Shown: positions 1 to 12,689 of the stretch, in pieces
How the letters are laid out: every line of letters starts with the position of its first letter
Position numbering within the stretch: the first letter of the stretch is position 1
From: Moringa oleifera
Lineage: Eukaryota; Streptophyta; Magnoliopsida; Brassicales; Moringaceae
Assembly (NCBI GenBank): GCA_021397835.1
Contig: JAJFZO010000028.1
Span: 2,214,001-2,278,000 of the forward strand
Direction: 5' to 3'
Length of the DNA stretch: 64,000 nt
Made by a program: the position numbers and the translations under genes
The notes under the pieces: generated by a model
What the model saw: only the letters and a program-made list of their open reading frames with translations
What the model was told of the DNA's origin: nothing
Database searches by the model: none

Positions 1-1010
1 AAAACTTACATGCACTTGTCTGGAGTGCTTAACAATGAATTTATGAAGATTAGACTTCTTCATATTAGTTCATCTTAAAGCTCCATGTGAGTTAGCTCTT
101 GACCTAACTCCTTTGCTTATAATTAAAATTATATTAATGCAACAAAAGAAAACCTTTGCCATTTTTATTCTAATTATGTAAATTAAATGTCACACATACC
201 ATAAGCGTAAAATTACACTGTGTTAGAGAAGATTGACTAGGATCCACTTATTTTGCTCCATCAATATCTGAAGGTTATCCCACACTTCTCTTATACTTTG
301 GGTAGTTCTATTGAAACTGCTACTGCTCTTATATGTTATCTGGGATGAATTATGGCTTATTTCTTACCTTATGTTGATAAGAATACATTAAATCAGTATA
401 TCACTTAATGGTCTTAGCGTCCAAATGGCTCTCACTTTGTCATCGATTACCTCATGCCATACAAAATGTTTCTACAATAACAAATGATAAGTCAAATATA
501 ATAAAGTATAACATTTTATTTTTTCTTAAATAATTAATGTACCTTAAATTCTTCCTAGTAGAAGTCCTTGAATTACAAAGAATTTTCCTTTCATGTATAT
601 GTAACTAGAACGACCCTCTCTTAAAAAATATAGTCTATCTTGAAGGAACATTTAGTAGATGGCTCAATCCTATCAAAGAAAATGAATAAATCAGATGCAT
701 TACCATAATATGCAAAAGTAATAATGTAAGCATTGAAATATAATTGTCAACATTTACATGTCATTGTTTATATAAATTTATTGTTTACCTATGCGTAGAC
801 ATCCTCATACAAGCAACTTCCAAAGAGCTTGTAGAACTCAACAAAGCATCTGGTGGAGATGATGCAAGTGTAGCTTGTCATCTAGCTACAACTTTGGCCC
901 CATCTATGTGTATAAAAATGGAGATGATTGTGACCTATGAGTGCCACTGCCTTTTCCTTCCTGAGTCAACATGTCTTCCTCATCCTCTTATTTAATTATG
1001 TTGATAAAGT
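1..1010 (-). pseudogene. Relic of CACTA accessory transposase (Transposase_24, Ptta/En/Spm type), copy 1
   Basis: Read on the minus strand, this stretch is a degenerate relative of the region at 41490-43010. The shared landmarks come in the same order: a segment around 340-400 matching 42355-42400, and a block around 540-680 matching 42560-42690. In the second block the minus strand still reads FKDFY-EEFK, a conserved motif of the plant Ptta/En/Spm transposase family (Transposase_24). Such proteins accompany TNP2 in CACTA transposons and are thought to bind the element ends. Stops and frameshifts interrupt every frame, so no protein is expected. The relic may continue left of the window. The family call rests mainly on the better preserved second copy. 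Confidence 0.5.
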
Positions 1011-1239
1011 TAATACCTTATTTAGAGTGGGAGATAAATTTCTAGGAAAAATTTGGCAGGATCTTCCCTAAAAATTGAGCTAGAATAACCTAAAATACAT
1101 GCTAAGAACATTTTAAGAAATAATAATCCATTAACACATGGTATTTAAAATCTACACATCTAATAATAGAATAAATAATTCAATCATTACATATCAAGTA
1201 ATTCATTATATACATAAAGATTAATTCAAACAATTAACA

Positions 1240-2000
1240 AATATTAACTAATCATCATCTTCAAAGTTTTCCTCTTTCTTTTCCTTACCCTTTTTTGAAT
1301 CACTTCCAAATTTTGGCTCATCTAGTTTATTCCCTTCTTATCATCAATATTTGTTATTTTTTTGTTTGAATCATTTAAAAAGACAAGATCTTCTTTTGCG
1401 TCAATCTCAATCCGATAGACATTTATCTCATCATCTTGAGAAAGTGCAATACTTGAATTAATCTAGATAAAAATAAGATTCTATTAGTTCAATGACAAAC
1501 CTAGCGTTTATTTTGTAAATAACCACTAGTCATGTTTGTCACGTTTTAAACTTGGACAAGGGATATAATAAATCTGAGCTGCTTGCAAAGTTAAAATAAA
1601 TGGCACATACTTATTTACCTAATGTGGTTAACATCTACTAGGTTATACAATTTAAGTAAATTAGTACCTGCATTTAGTGTTGGATTAAACCATTCATGCT
1701 TGAACCCCATGGTTCTCTTGATTGATAATGCTTGCTATTTCAATTTTAACACCTTCACAAATATACCATAGTGGTTGCTTTTATCTCCATCATAATTAGA
1801 CCCCTTTAATGCGGACTTCATTATTCATTGTAGCTCTATCTGAACTATGTTTTTTAGTATGAAATTTGTACTTGTTGACATAGTATTCTAGGTATGACTT
1901 CGAAACCTTTACAATCTTTTGCAATGTCCTTGATGAAGTTGCTAGCAATGAAGTTTTGTAGGTTATATGCCTATAAACATAGAAAGTGAGTCATATAATT
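1240..2000 (-). pseudogene. Relic of TNP2 transposase C-terminus (DUF4216-like) with acidic tail
   Basis: On the minus strand around 1990-1640 the broken frames read pieces such as NYDGDKSN-YGIFVKVLKL followed by MGFKHEWFNP. This resembles the DUF4216 domain (YYG-LEEVIEL ... F.C.WFD) that ends plant TNP2-type CACTA transposases. Further on (about 1500-1255) comes DDEINVYRIEIDAKEDL and a Lys/Glu/Asp-rich tail ending EENFEDDD and a stop. The same acidic tail occurs at 43215-43480, next to the second copy of the accessory transposase. The order TNP2 tail then Transposase_24, both on the minus strand, is what a CACTA element would give. Many stops interrupt it and no intact open frame remains. 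The DUF4216 call is by eye and only moderate. Confidence 0.45.
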
Positions 2001-2449
2001 ACATTTATCGAAATATATTTAATTAATAAAAGTCTAAAGTATTAGTATTCACATATTAATTTAATTAACTTACAAATTGAAGCTCTAAGTAAATGTTAAC
2101 CTCATAATTAGTTATAAAAGAATAATGTTCACATAATTAAGAAATATAAATCCTCTAAATTATTAGTTTAACAAAATGATCAGTAGACTATAAGTAGCCT
2201 TTGTGTGTGGATAGGTAAACAGATAGTTATAGTTGAGTTGTGAAATAGTACTTTATGAACAATTTTGTTTTTTAAAAGTTCAATAAAATGTGTCTTTGAG
2301 CTTTTTAATATTCATCCCAAGCAAAATATATTTATCTTTCCCTTCCAAATGCCCGACTAAAATGTTTAAATACAAAGAGATTCCACTTATGCTCTTTCAA
2401 TTATAATCACCAGCATCACTTTATCACTACAACAAAAATGATATTAGTT

Positions 2450-2660
2450 TACACTTAATAGTTCATAATTTTAATAAAAACTGTGAATAAAAAATGATTA
2501 ATTCACAGTTGTAATAAAACTGTGAACAAAATAGACCTTTATTCATAAGTACAACAAAATTGTGAATAAAAGGTATTATTCACAAATATAGATATAACTG
2601 TGAACAAAAGAAAGCCTTTGTCCATAGTTTTACTGTAACTGTGAATAAAAGTGGTTTAAC
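2450..2660. repeat. Left subterminal palindromic repeats of the 2.5-kb CACTA element
   Basis: Several units of roughly 35-45 bp alternate 'ttcacagtt' and 'aactgtgaa' arms around a short AT spacer, for example near 2501-2530 and 2590-2645. They sit immediately inside the CACTA terminus, where transposase-binding motifs of this superfamily lie. Matching units occur at the right end (4570-4910). Confidence 0.75.
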
Positions 2661-2779
2661 AAAGTGATTTATTGATAGACTTGCTTTTCTTTAGAAAGAT
2701 AAACTTACTCATTTGTGAATTCTTTTTCTCAAGAAAGATAAACTTGCTTAGGTAGTAACCATTAAGTATCAAGTGCACT

Positions 2780-3420
2780 ATGAAGAGAGCCTCTCTAGGT
2801 TTTAGATCTAGCAAACCCAGCTTTCAGCCTTGACTATTTGCAGTGAAGGAATTAAGAGCGTAGTTCTACTTGCTTTTGGGTTTCATATCTGGCAGATTAA
2901 ATCTCCTGTTTGTCCTCATAAGGTTAATCCTTTCTCCAAAAATTACGTATTTATCCTTTTTGTTAGAATGCAAAAATTATGGTTCTTTTATTTGTTGCTT
3001 TTATTTTTTTCATTTTTTAAGACGAGATCTAAGTGTGGTTTTACTTCCATCTGGGTTCTAGGATTCTAAATCTGTGTTAGGGTCTTAGATCTATGTTGGG
3101 GTCCCAGATCATTACTCGGGGTTCTATATCTGCATGAAGGGTTCCAGATTAAGGTTGGGAATTTTAGGTCTGTGCCGAGGTTTCAAATTTGGGTGCGAGG
3201 TTCTACTTCCATTAGGGTTTTAGATTTGGACACGGTTCTACTTTCATTGAGATTCCAGATCTAACAGATCAAAATCTTCGCCTTGACTAATTGCAACAAA
3301 GGAAGGTGTGGTTCTACTTCTATCCGAGCTCTAGATCTAGCTAATCAAAATCTCTTTTTCGTCTTAGTAAGGTTAATCTTTTCTCTCGACTTTATAATTT
3401 TATGTTATTTTTTACAGTTG
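2780..3420. repeat. Degenerate internal repeat inside the CACTA element
   Basis: A block beginning 'ccttgactatttgcag' near 2829 recurs as 'ccttgactaattgcaa' near 3282. Each copy is followed by 'ggttctact' or similar, an 'agatctagc' motif and a 'gtaaggttaatc' or 'ataaggttaatc' motif. Between them (3055-3280) is a string of 30-40 bp units on the theme 'gttttagatctgggttc'. Short open frames here come from the repeat and do not look like genes. Confidence 0.5.
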
Positions 3421-4569
3421 ACACAACGATGGTTGATTTTGGAACCCTAGCTGATTGGGTAAATATTAATGTGCATTAAACTATATGTATGTTTCTCTTT
3501 CTCTTTCTATCTCTTTTACTATTAACTTTCACTTAGTACACAGAGTTGTTTTCTCATATTTTATTTTAACACTTTCTTAGTAGTTAAACAAAGGTTAGCT
3601 ACTTTTCTTTCATTCAACTTTGTGGATCCTATATAGGACAAAAATATGCATCTTTTGCTATCAATTATAGATAATATATGCAGCTCTTGAGTTGTAAAAC
3701 AAGATGACACAAACCTTATGACTTAATTATGATTTGAGAATTTCGATTACTTTTTATCTTTTCTAATCTCCATGCTATCAAGCAAACTAATTACTTTGTT
3801 TCTTCTTATTAGTATCAGCTTTTACTTTTTTATTCTTTAATTTCTAGCTATTGGCTTAGCTCTTCTATAGCAAATGACCAAAAAGGGAGCTTTGTGGACC
3901 TTGATTTAAGTTTGGTTCTAGAGAAATTCTTAATAACAAGAGAACTATCATGTAGCCTAAATTAAAGCAAAAGATAAATCATTATCTGAAGTAAAAGACA
4001 AATGAAATACTAGTGGTTTAATATTCAAGATTATGTTATAAATAAAGTATTAAGCAAACAATAGTACTATGTGAAGCAACCATGGAGGAAAAATCTATAA
4101 CTTTTTGTATCTTTATTTTGAAACCATTTACCTTTTGTCTATATATAAATACAAAATTGCATCGACTCACTTGTTCCAACACAAATATTTTTACAATATG
4201 TTGAGGTAACTTTACACTATGATATTGAAAAATCACATGTAACTAAAGGAAAGAAAAAGATCACAATTGGTATTATTTCCCATGAATAACAACAGCATGA
4301 CAAAATTTTTTTAATAAAACAAAAAAATGTAAGATGGGATTTAAGTTATTCTTATCATTATTGACTGTGACAAATTAAAACGTCTTATGAGCTATGGATT
4401 ATAAAGATTCATACATTTATCTAGAGAAATTATGTAAAATAATTATTAGTTATTTATTGTATGATTTTATTTGTGTGTTGTTTGATTGTTGCAATTAAAA
4501 ATTAATAATTAAATAACATCAAGAATATTAATTTATTATTTTATTAAAATAATGAAAAATAATTTTTTA

Positions 4570-4910
4570 GTTAACCAATAGTTCACAATTCTATAAATGC
4601 GAACAAAATAAAAAATTACTGTAACTTAAGGCCTAGAAATGTGAACTAAACCATTATTGAATTATGAACTGAAGTGATTTTTATTCATAGTTATGAAACT
4701 ATGAATAAAAGTTTAAATGAACTATGAACTAAAACGATTTTTATTCATAGTTATAAAACTGTGAATAAAAGTTTTAATGATCTGTGAACTATTATCTCTT
4801 TTATTCATCATTCAAAAACTGTGAACTATTTCAACAAACTATTGTTCACATTGACACAATCCAAAATTTTAAAAGTATGAACAAAAGTCATTTAAAATTA
4901 TAAATAAAAG
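4570..4910. repeat. Right subterminal palindromic repeats of the 2.5-kb CACTA element
   Basis: At least five units with 'ttcatagtt'/'aactatgaa' or 'ttcacagtt'/'aactgtgaa' arms at about 60-bp spacing, just inside the right CACTA end. They mirror the array at 2450-2660. Confidence 0.75.
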
Positions 4911-5194
4911 GTTATTTTATTATAGTGCATGGTATTTTTTGATGTCGAGCATTGATATGTGATTTGAAATAATGCAAGTAAAACGATGATATTTTTTCAA
5001 CTAAATACGCACGACATATTGAATCATTTACTTTTACTTTATTTTTATATTATTTTTCAGTTTTTGATGTATATACAATAATAATTGCAATCATTCAACT
5101 AAATTAAAATACTATTATGAAAATGAATAAATAATTATGTGTAAATGGTTATGGATTTTTTTTTTTTCATGTCATATTGCCTAGTCTCTTGCTT

Positions 5195-5785
5195 TCATTC
5201 CTTATCCTAAGGATCTACAAGGGTTATTATTGTAATTTGAGCCCTTGGGACATTACTGTCTAGTCTACATGTCCTTATGGTGAGAGAGTTGGGTTGAAAT
5301 TTATGCAGTACATTGGTTTTCATGAAATTGCTGGAAGACACATGCCTGTATTTTCACAAATCAAATGTAGACATCATTTAACAAGCCTCGTTTCCTTATC
5401 CTTTTAGATCAAGGATCGATCATTATGTAAATTTTATTTTTTATTTTTATTTTTGGATTATAGTCTTTCCTCTTAGGGGTTATAGTCTTTTAATGGTCCA
5501 GTCCATTGTGCTATAGCTCACACTTTAATTTGAACTGCTTATAGCCCTATTAAGGAAGCAACACTTGGAAATATTCCAACTGTGACATTGATTCTCCAAC
5601 ATTTTATAGTGATATTTGAATTCCTGCCAATAACAAAGGGAAGCACATTATTGGATGCTTCTTTTAGCTGTTGGCAATGATGGTATAATAGATGAATGAT
5701 ACCATTTTTCTTGGGCACAAATGGGATGTGATAAGACATAACTCAAATCTCGTTTGCCTATGGAGAACAAAAAGCCTTGAGGAGT
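5195..5785 (+). pseudogene. 40S ribosomal protein SA (RPSA/p40) gene fragment, intron retained
   Basis: The central part of ribosomal protein SA is recognisable on the plus strand. The first part (about 5205-5426) reads STRVIIVI, then CPYGERVGLKFMQYIGFHE, IAGRH, and TSFNKPRFLILLDQ. The second part (5545-5785) reads PIKEATLGNIPTVT, then after a frameshift IPANNKGKHIIGC and GHKWDV. These match family motifs such as PYGQRAVLKFAQY, IPANNKGKHSIGC and GHKWDV. Between the parts lies an AT-rich segment with GT at 5427 and TAG at 5542-5544, placed where an intron is expected just before PIKEA. This makes it a copy of genomic DNA and not a retrocopy. Stops and at least two frameshifts disable it. Neither the N-terminus nor the C-terminal tail is present. 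Confidence 0.85.
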
Positions 5786-8270
5786 ATTTAACTATTAAAT
5801 TTTTGAAAAGATTGAGTACTTATGATAATATCATTTGCTAGTTGCCATGGTTACTACTTCTTTTAATCTAATCCTTGTTTTCTCTTCCGTCTTCAATCTT
5901 TAAGTGGACATGTTCTTCTATATGGAGCGAGAGGAAGCCAAAAAGAGAAGAAAAAAGAAGAATATTGACTTGTGTTTCTCTTAAACAGTGCATCTTATAT
6001 TGGATATGTAAATGAACATTTTAAGCATTAATATACAATAGTTTATGTTATATATCCAATTTTGTTATTTGTGTTTTTTATTTATTTGATAAATATAATT
6101 TTCAAATCTTTATTTAATTAATTAGAAGTAAATTATGACTAAAATTATTATTTGAATTATAAATAATTAAACGTGTATATTCATAATAAAATTATTAGAT
6201 AAAGAAATAATTTTTTATTTTAATTTAAAATTCCAAGAAAGTTTATTTTGTTAAATTTTTAATTAAAATTTAAAATATTTTTTATTTTTAATTTAGAAAT
6301 TTCAACAAAATAATTTTCATGAAATTTTTATATTTAATTAAGAATTTCAACCAAATTTTTTCATTAGAATCTTTAATTTAATAAAAATAATTTTTATTAA
6401 AATTTTACTAAAATAATCATCATTAAAATATTTATTAACATATATTTTTAATTAATATTATAAATATTTGTTCTTATAATAAGGATTTCATCAGAATTTT
6501 GAAGGATTTCAATAAAATTTGACCATGGAAATATTATTATTGTAACTGTTAAATATAATTTTTTTTTTGTAATTTTTAATTAAAAAACTTATGGAATTTC
6601 ATTGATATTTTTATTTTTTTGAAAATTTTGATTTTTAACACTTTTTTATTTTGAAAAAAAAAGGTTTTATTAAAAATTTTGTTGAAAATTTTTGATTTTT
6701 TTTTTATTGAACTTAGGCATCAACATCTTACACATTCTCAATCACATATGGAGCATCAATTTTTGACATAAGAGATAGCCTTAATGCCAATTACACCAAT
6801 ATCATCACAACCACTAAGAGAACTTACACCTCAAATATTGCCATCAAAACCAATAGCATCCAAACTAACATTTGATAATACAATGCTAGAAACCTATTTA
6901 TACGACATCACAAAGTAAGTGCAACCTATAATCAATATAAACCACCTTAACATCACAACAAGCCACCTTATAGACCCCTAACTAAAGTAGGAACAACCCC
7001 AATAATAAGAGCATTTGCATCATCTCACATTATTACAGCATCAACACCACCAATAACAATGCCAAGAGAGGGGAAAACCTCCAAGAATTGTAACCTCTAG
7101 TAATTTAGTAGGACTACCTAGCACACCAATAATAGTAGCTCCTCACACACTATTGACAACAACAAATGCATCGTAGCAATAGCTAATAACATTATAGCCA
7201 GTACAAAGCAAACCTCAAATTGATCAAAATGTTATGAAGTGAGAATTAAATGCCATTAAGAGGACCAAACATTGGAAGTGACTTGGTAACTGATTATTAA
7301 GCATAATTGAATTGATGTAATTGAAGTATGGATTTAGTATATGAATTTTGGTTATAAATTGTACATGATCTATGTGATTTTGATGTTTATGGTGTATTTT
7401 AGTTAGCTATGAGGTTTAAGAAAGTAAATATTACATTGGTAGATGTTTATATTAGTTGAATTAATTGAAGAATGATTTTCATTATGCTAATTTAATTAAG
7501 TTGGTGTTCAACGTTAGAATTTGTCAAACTTATTTAGTGGCATGTACATTGCATTTCTTGAATTTATTGAATATGTTGTTTGACAAATACCATTACCATA
7601 TTGCCAAAACTTTCCACATTATTATTAAATATTGTTATCCAACAAACAAAAAAGTCAAATATATTTGTGTAGACAACTTGTTACTACTTATAATGTCATA
7701 TAAATACCATTACCAAATGCGCGCATATTACTACCATCCAACAAGATACTGAAATTCGTATATGAAACTAATTCATTAAATATGCAAATTACATAATCAT
7801 CATTGAAATAATTAAAAAAGAAAACACATTAACTATCACACATGTATCTCATAAATTGAAACCAAGACTTATATCATCTAACATTGATCCAACATAATAC
7901 TATCATAATGGGGTACGGTTGGCTAACATAAAAACAACTAAAAAATCTTGTATAAAAGAAGCCCAAGTTAACTTAGTTAGATTTGTTTTCAAAAAAAAAA
8001 ATAGTAAAATAAAAATGAGAAGTTACCACTAATCTTTTTTACAGTGTTATTGGACATTAAAATCTATTTAGTTTCTCAGAATCATCTTTCAGATAAATAA
8101 TAACAAAAATAAAGGTATAAAGGCTATAGTAATCTTTCAATTAATCATGATTATTTCTCAATTTCAAAGTTCATTTGATGTTTAAAATTGATTCTTATAA
8201 AAAATTTGGGATGATAAAGAGAAATAAAAAATAGTAAATATGTATGAATGGAAATTAAACATGATCATTT
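5786..8270. other. AT-rich stretch with no gene identified
   Basis: From 6050 to 6710 the sequence is nearly pure A/T with poly-T runs. From 6715 to 7270 composition is more normal, and one forward frame is rich in His, Gln, Ser and Pro between stops, but I cannot assign it. From 7300 to 8270 only short frames are visible. Confidence 0.5.
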
Positions 8271-8274
8271 ATAA

Positions 8275-8840
8275 TTTATGGAGAGTACAAAAACTTCATC
8301 TTTGTTCTACCTTTAATCCCCAAAATAAAAAATATATATACTTTTTTATCATGGAGAATATAAAGTCTCACCCTTGTTACCTTTAATCTTCATAAATATT
8401 TTTATGATTTATAAGAATACAATAATAGTATGTTAATATTTTCTTGAAATGAATACCAAAGAATAATTAATTTCTCTTAATTTTTTTCAAGAATTTTTAT
8501 TGAGGCATTAAACTTGAATTTTTATTCCTATTAATTGGGAATAGAAATAGATTTAGTTTTGACAAAGACAACAAAATATTTTTATTTTTTTAAAAATAAT
8601 TTTCATTAGAGAATATAAAGACTCCTCCCTTGAGACATCTTCCTAATCTCAATAGAATCAAAACAATTTTTTATTTGCTTTTTTTAAAAAATTCTTATTA
8701 AAGAATATGAAAGATTACCACCTTTGAGTCATCTTCTTTTTCTCAAAGAAAATAATTTTTTTATTTTTTAAAATAATTTTATTAGAGAACATAAAGATCA
8801 CTTCCTTGAATCATCTTTATTTTCTCAAAAAAGAAGACAT
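8275..8840. repeat. Degenerate tandem array, units of about 90-110 bp
   Basis: A recurrent motif 'agagaa(t/c)ata(a/g)aga', then 'cctt(g)...tcatctt', then a 'tttta...ttttttat' spacer, repeats at about 8350, 8610, 8700 and 8780. The copies are strongly diverged. No coding potential is seen. Confidence 0.45.
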
Positions 8841-9339
8841 TTTTATTCATTAAAACCATGTAAAGAATATTCAAGAATGTACATGTCGTAAGGTTTTTAG
8901 GTTATCAAGGCATGGTTAAGCCTTGTAACCTTATTGAAAAAATGGATGAAAATGAGTTTACCAAAACATCGACATTTCAATCTAAAGTTATTTGATAATG
9001 CAGGAAATGAAAATCACTTTTAATGCTAACATTCTTGTGAACACCATAGAAACCAATGCCAAAGATGGTCGTGTTATAATGAATAATCTTTTTAAGGTAT
9101 ATATCCTTTAAACATCTTAATAAAAAATACTTATTGGTGCTATGGTTCATTTAAATAGTAACTAATTCGATGCCAATACTTGTAAAAAATGAAAAGATCG
9201 AAAATAGTAGACTTTGAGTACGCAAATCAAAATCTGAGGCTGCTTGATGGAGAACTAAAAGGAGGAGACCATAAAAATGATTGATATCAAGGTTATGCAC
9301 AAAGAGGCCTATCAATACACATTAACAGAAAATTGGGAA

Positions 9340-9475
9340 ATGATGATACGTTTTTATAATGGGCATTTAAGACCATCATAAAATTATGATGAACTTTAAG
9401 ATCATCATAAAAAAAATAAAAAATAAAACATTTATGATAGTTTTTTGTAATAAGACTATCATTAAACAAAAGAAA
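9340..9475. repeat. Possible orphan CACTA subterminal repeats
   Basis: Palindromic pieces such as 'gaccatcataaaattatgatgaac' and 'tatgatagttttttgtaataagactatcattaaa' resemble the subterminal units of the element at 56038-61115 (for example 'aatgatagtt...aactatcatt'). I could not find a convincing terminus beside them. They may be the eroded end of a related element. Confidence 0.35.
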
Positions 9476-9479
9476 AGAA

Positions 9480-12390
9480 ATTAATAAAGATGATAAATGC
9501 TAATAGACAAAGAGATAACCAAAGAAAAAAATATTGACAAAAAAGAAACACCAAGAATACAACCTATCTATGTGGTTAACAATATGCTTATATTCACGAG
9601 AGAGAGAGAGAGGAAGAATTCACTACACTATAAAGAAAAAAAGAAAATTTACAGCTTTAAAAAATTCTAAGATGCCACAAAACTATGCTACTTACCCTTT
9701 ATTTATAGTATTAAGTGATAGAAACTAAATGTAATTCTACTACTTTAAATAAATAAGGATAAACACTAAACTACACATTATAAGATAAACATAACTTTTT
9801 ATCTTTTATCTCATCCTCCAATTTGAAGACAACAAGTTGAGTTAATCTTCTTATTTTCGAATTTGAATATAACCATTTGAGATATCAATACAATAAGACA
9901 TGAAATTATTATTATAAAGTATTATCTTTGTATAATAAGACATGAGATTAATATAACAGAACATAAATTCTATATAATAAGACATGACATAAACATGGAA
10001 AGACACAAAATTTGTATAACAAGATATAATTCAAGTATACTAAGACACATAATCATTATAATAAGACAACAAAACATTAAGAAAGAAAAGAGAGAGAAAG
10101 TGACACATGCATTCTCCGTTTTAAATAATGTAAGTAGCGAAACAAGTTTTCAACATATTTAAGTATGTATCTCACCGAAAATTCGATTAGAGTTTATTAT
10201 TTCAGCGACTATCTAATATAGTAATTTTGTATAAGATAACTTCAATATTCCATAATATTGTAGTCTTAGTTTAGCATTTTTGAAGTTAATAAATGTGTCT
10301 TAGACCAACTAAAATAACTACAAAATTAGATACTTGGACTTTTAAATCAAAACAAACTAAGATTGAAAAGAAAGCATAAATATCTTTGAAGTTAAATAAG
10401 TAGAATGGTTGTTTGAATACTATAGGGAGTAAAGAACAAATACTCTTAAGCATAATATTTACTAAAAATATGAAGATTTTGAGGACAAAAAATGGGCAAG
10501 AGCTCATTCAATGCTTGTGGATTAGATGTATTATATGGATGTTGCTTGCTTCAAAGGCTAAAATGTACTAGTATTTAATCGTCCAAAGCTTGCTTTCAGG
10601 GCTTCTTGTAGTTCACTTGAGAATAATATGACATTGTGACAAGAGTTGAAAGGGTTTGAAAGTCTCTTATCAATAACTTAAAGTTGATAAACCAAAACGT
10701 TATTTACCTTTATTAGTAACTAGTTCTAAAATCTCATTCTTTTTTCTTAGAGAATATGTTTTATGTTTGTTTCTAATGTCAAGTTGATATTTAGCCTTCC
10801 CATTTTTCATGCCTTCTACAATCTAAGATCAAACCCATGCTTAAATTTACTAGTTCTCCTAAAATTCTCACAAAAATCCCCTCTTTCTCTTGCACTGCTT
10901 CATGTTTGAGGGTCGAGTACTCTTGCTTGCTTTCAAGGGGGTAACCTCAACATGTTCTATATTGAGCTATACCCTATTTGCTGTAGAGATGCCAAGTCAA
11001 ATGGCTTTGCTTCTTCTTTTTCAGTATTCTAGTTATTTTTGTGTAAAGATAAAAGTAAATACACTTGACTAATTAAGTTGATTTTTGTAATATACGTACA
11101 TGTGCATGAGTGAAGTTTGAGTTCAAAAAGTTGACTTAAAACATCCGCAATGTTAGGCCATTAAGAGAAGACATACTACATGAGTTAAGAGGAGGCAGGA
11201 TAGAGAGACACAAAGAAACAAAGAGAGACAAAAAGCAATATTACTAGTAACAACATCCAAATATTTTGAATCAAAGAACTCATTATGAAAGAATATAAAT
11301 TTTTCATACTCATAACTTGTTATATTCATATTACTAAGAGCACCTTTTTTATACTTTTAAAAATTTTGATTGTTTATATCTATGATGACAGAAGGCATAT
11401 AAGACTAGAAGGAAAAGTAAAAATATGCAAACGTAGTGCGACTTTACTTATTTGAACACATGGATGAACTACATTTGTTTATTGCCCTTACTTTCAACAC
11501 ACATCAAAATCCTTCAGCAAATCTACTTAAAAGTAATTTCATATCTATACACATGCACTTACACATGTGCATGCAGATATGTAAAGCACTAGGTTTCACA
11601 AGCAAATGGAAACAATTATGCCAACTTATAGCTTGAGGGACTCTCTTTAAATGAGTTTTTAGTAGTTTCAAGATTTTGATGCCTATTCAAAGTAGTTTCT
11701 TGATTTGGAATTATTAGATTCCATAAAAATTTAAAAAAAAAAAAGAGTTGCTCATATGTATTTTCATGACATGTATGAAAGAACGTGATGCTTATTGGAA
11801 AGTAATAAATTTACAATAAAGACTTTTCAAATGCTAACTTTTAGAATTGCTTGTGTATATGTATCAAGAATGATAAAGTTGATATTAATGGGTAAAATCA
11901 TGGATGAATCTATTGAGTTAATTATATTTAAATAGCTCAAAAAATTTTGAAACCTACAAGCAAAGCCATTCAAACATACACAATCATAACCTACAGAATA
12001 AGAAAAATGTTAATAGCACTAGTGAATGACAAAAAATCAAGAGCATGGTTTTATTTAATTACCCCTAATGATGAAAATACAGATTTACTAATTAAATTAC
12101 TTCTCATGAAATTTTTTGCTACCTATACCTATTTGAGTTAATTAGTTATCATATATAAAGTGAAGAATGCAATGATATATACATTAACATATTTGAATTT
12201 CTCTGCATTTATTGCTCTCATTTTTCTTGGAAAGCAAAACACCCTACTCATTGTTAGAGTAAACTTGCCAAAGTGTATTTAGGAACTGAATAATTTTAAT
12301 TTATGAAAGGCCTACTCCATTATGATCAAGACACCAACATCAACTTTCTAAAAATAAGATTGAGAAATTTTGTTTTTTTTTTTCCTTAAA
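9480..12390. other. AT-rich stretch with no gene identified
   Basis: Contains a short GA run (about 9597-9614), several phrases built on 'aagacat'/'taagaca' between 9890 and 10070, and scattered short frames. A segment at 11130-11230 (around 'aatgttaggccattaa') resembles the probable LTR at 39940-40050, which suggests an eroded retrotransposon trace. No gene is supported. Confidence 0.4.
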
Positions 12391-12391
12391 A

Positions 12392-12451
12392 GCATTGTTC
12401 TTCATTGAACTTTGATTGACTGCATTGTTCTTCATTGAACTTTGATTGACT
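12392..12451. repeat. Exact 30-bp tandem duplication
   Basis: The 30 bp at 12392-12421 are repeated without a mismatch at 12422-12451, which points to a recent slippage or repair event. Confidence 0.9.
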
Positions 12452-12689
12452 ACAGCTTTATCTTTAGAGTAATAAAATATAATTATAAGTAAAAAGGTTG
12501 TTACATAAATATTTGTAAATAAAAGAGAAAAAAAGTATATATTTTTTCGCTACAAAAAAGTTTCAAGCTACTGATTGCAAAATAATGATGTGTATCTCAT
12601 GATAAGATGGTTAAACAAGAAATACAATAATCCATTTAAAGTTTATCAAACTTATAACCTAACATTAAAAAATCTCTTCATCAAAAATT

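Larger units (their letters stand above)
2425..4927. mobile_element. Non-autonomous CACTA (En/Spm) DNA transposon, about 2.5 kb
   Basis: The left end reads CACTACAACAAAAATGATAT. The right end, reverse-complemented, reads CACTATAATAAAATAACC, a classic imperfect CACTA terminal inverted repeat. The flanking triplets are TAT and CAT, a near-match for the 3-bp target duplication of this superfamily. Both ends carry clustered palindromic subterminal units built on TTCACAGTT...AACTGTGAA (2450-2660 and 4570-4910), the expected transposase-binding arrays. No transposase frame is visible inside, so it would depend on a partner element. The interior holds a degenerate repeat rich in 'agatct' and 'ggttctac' (about 2780-3420). 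Confidence 0.8.

Noticed and set aside
9621..9650. CACTA terminus ('cactacactataaag')
   Set aside because: There are no palindromic units on the inner side and no partner end; CACTA is frequent by chance.
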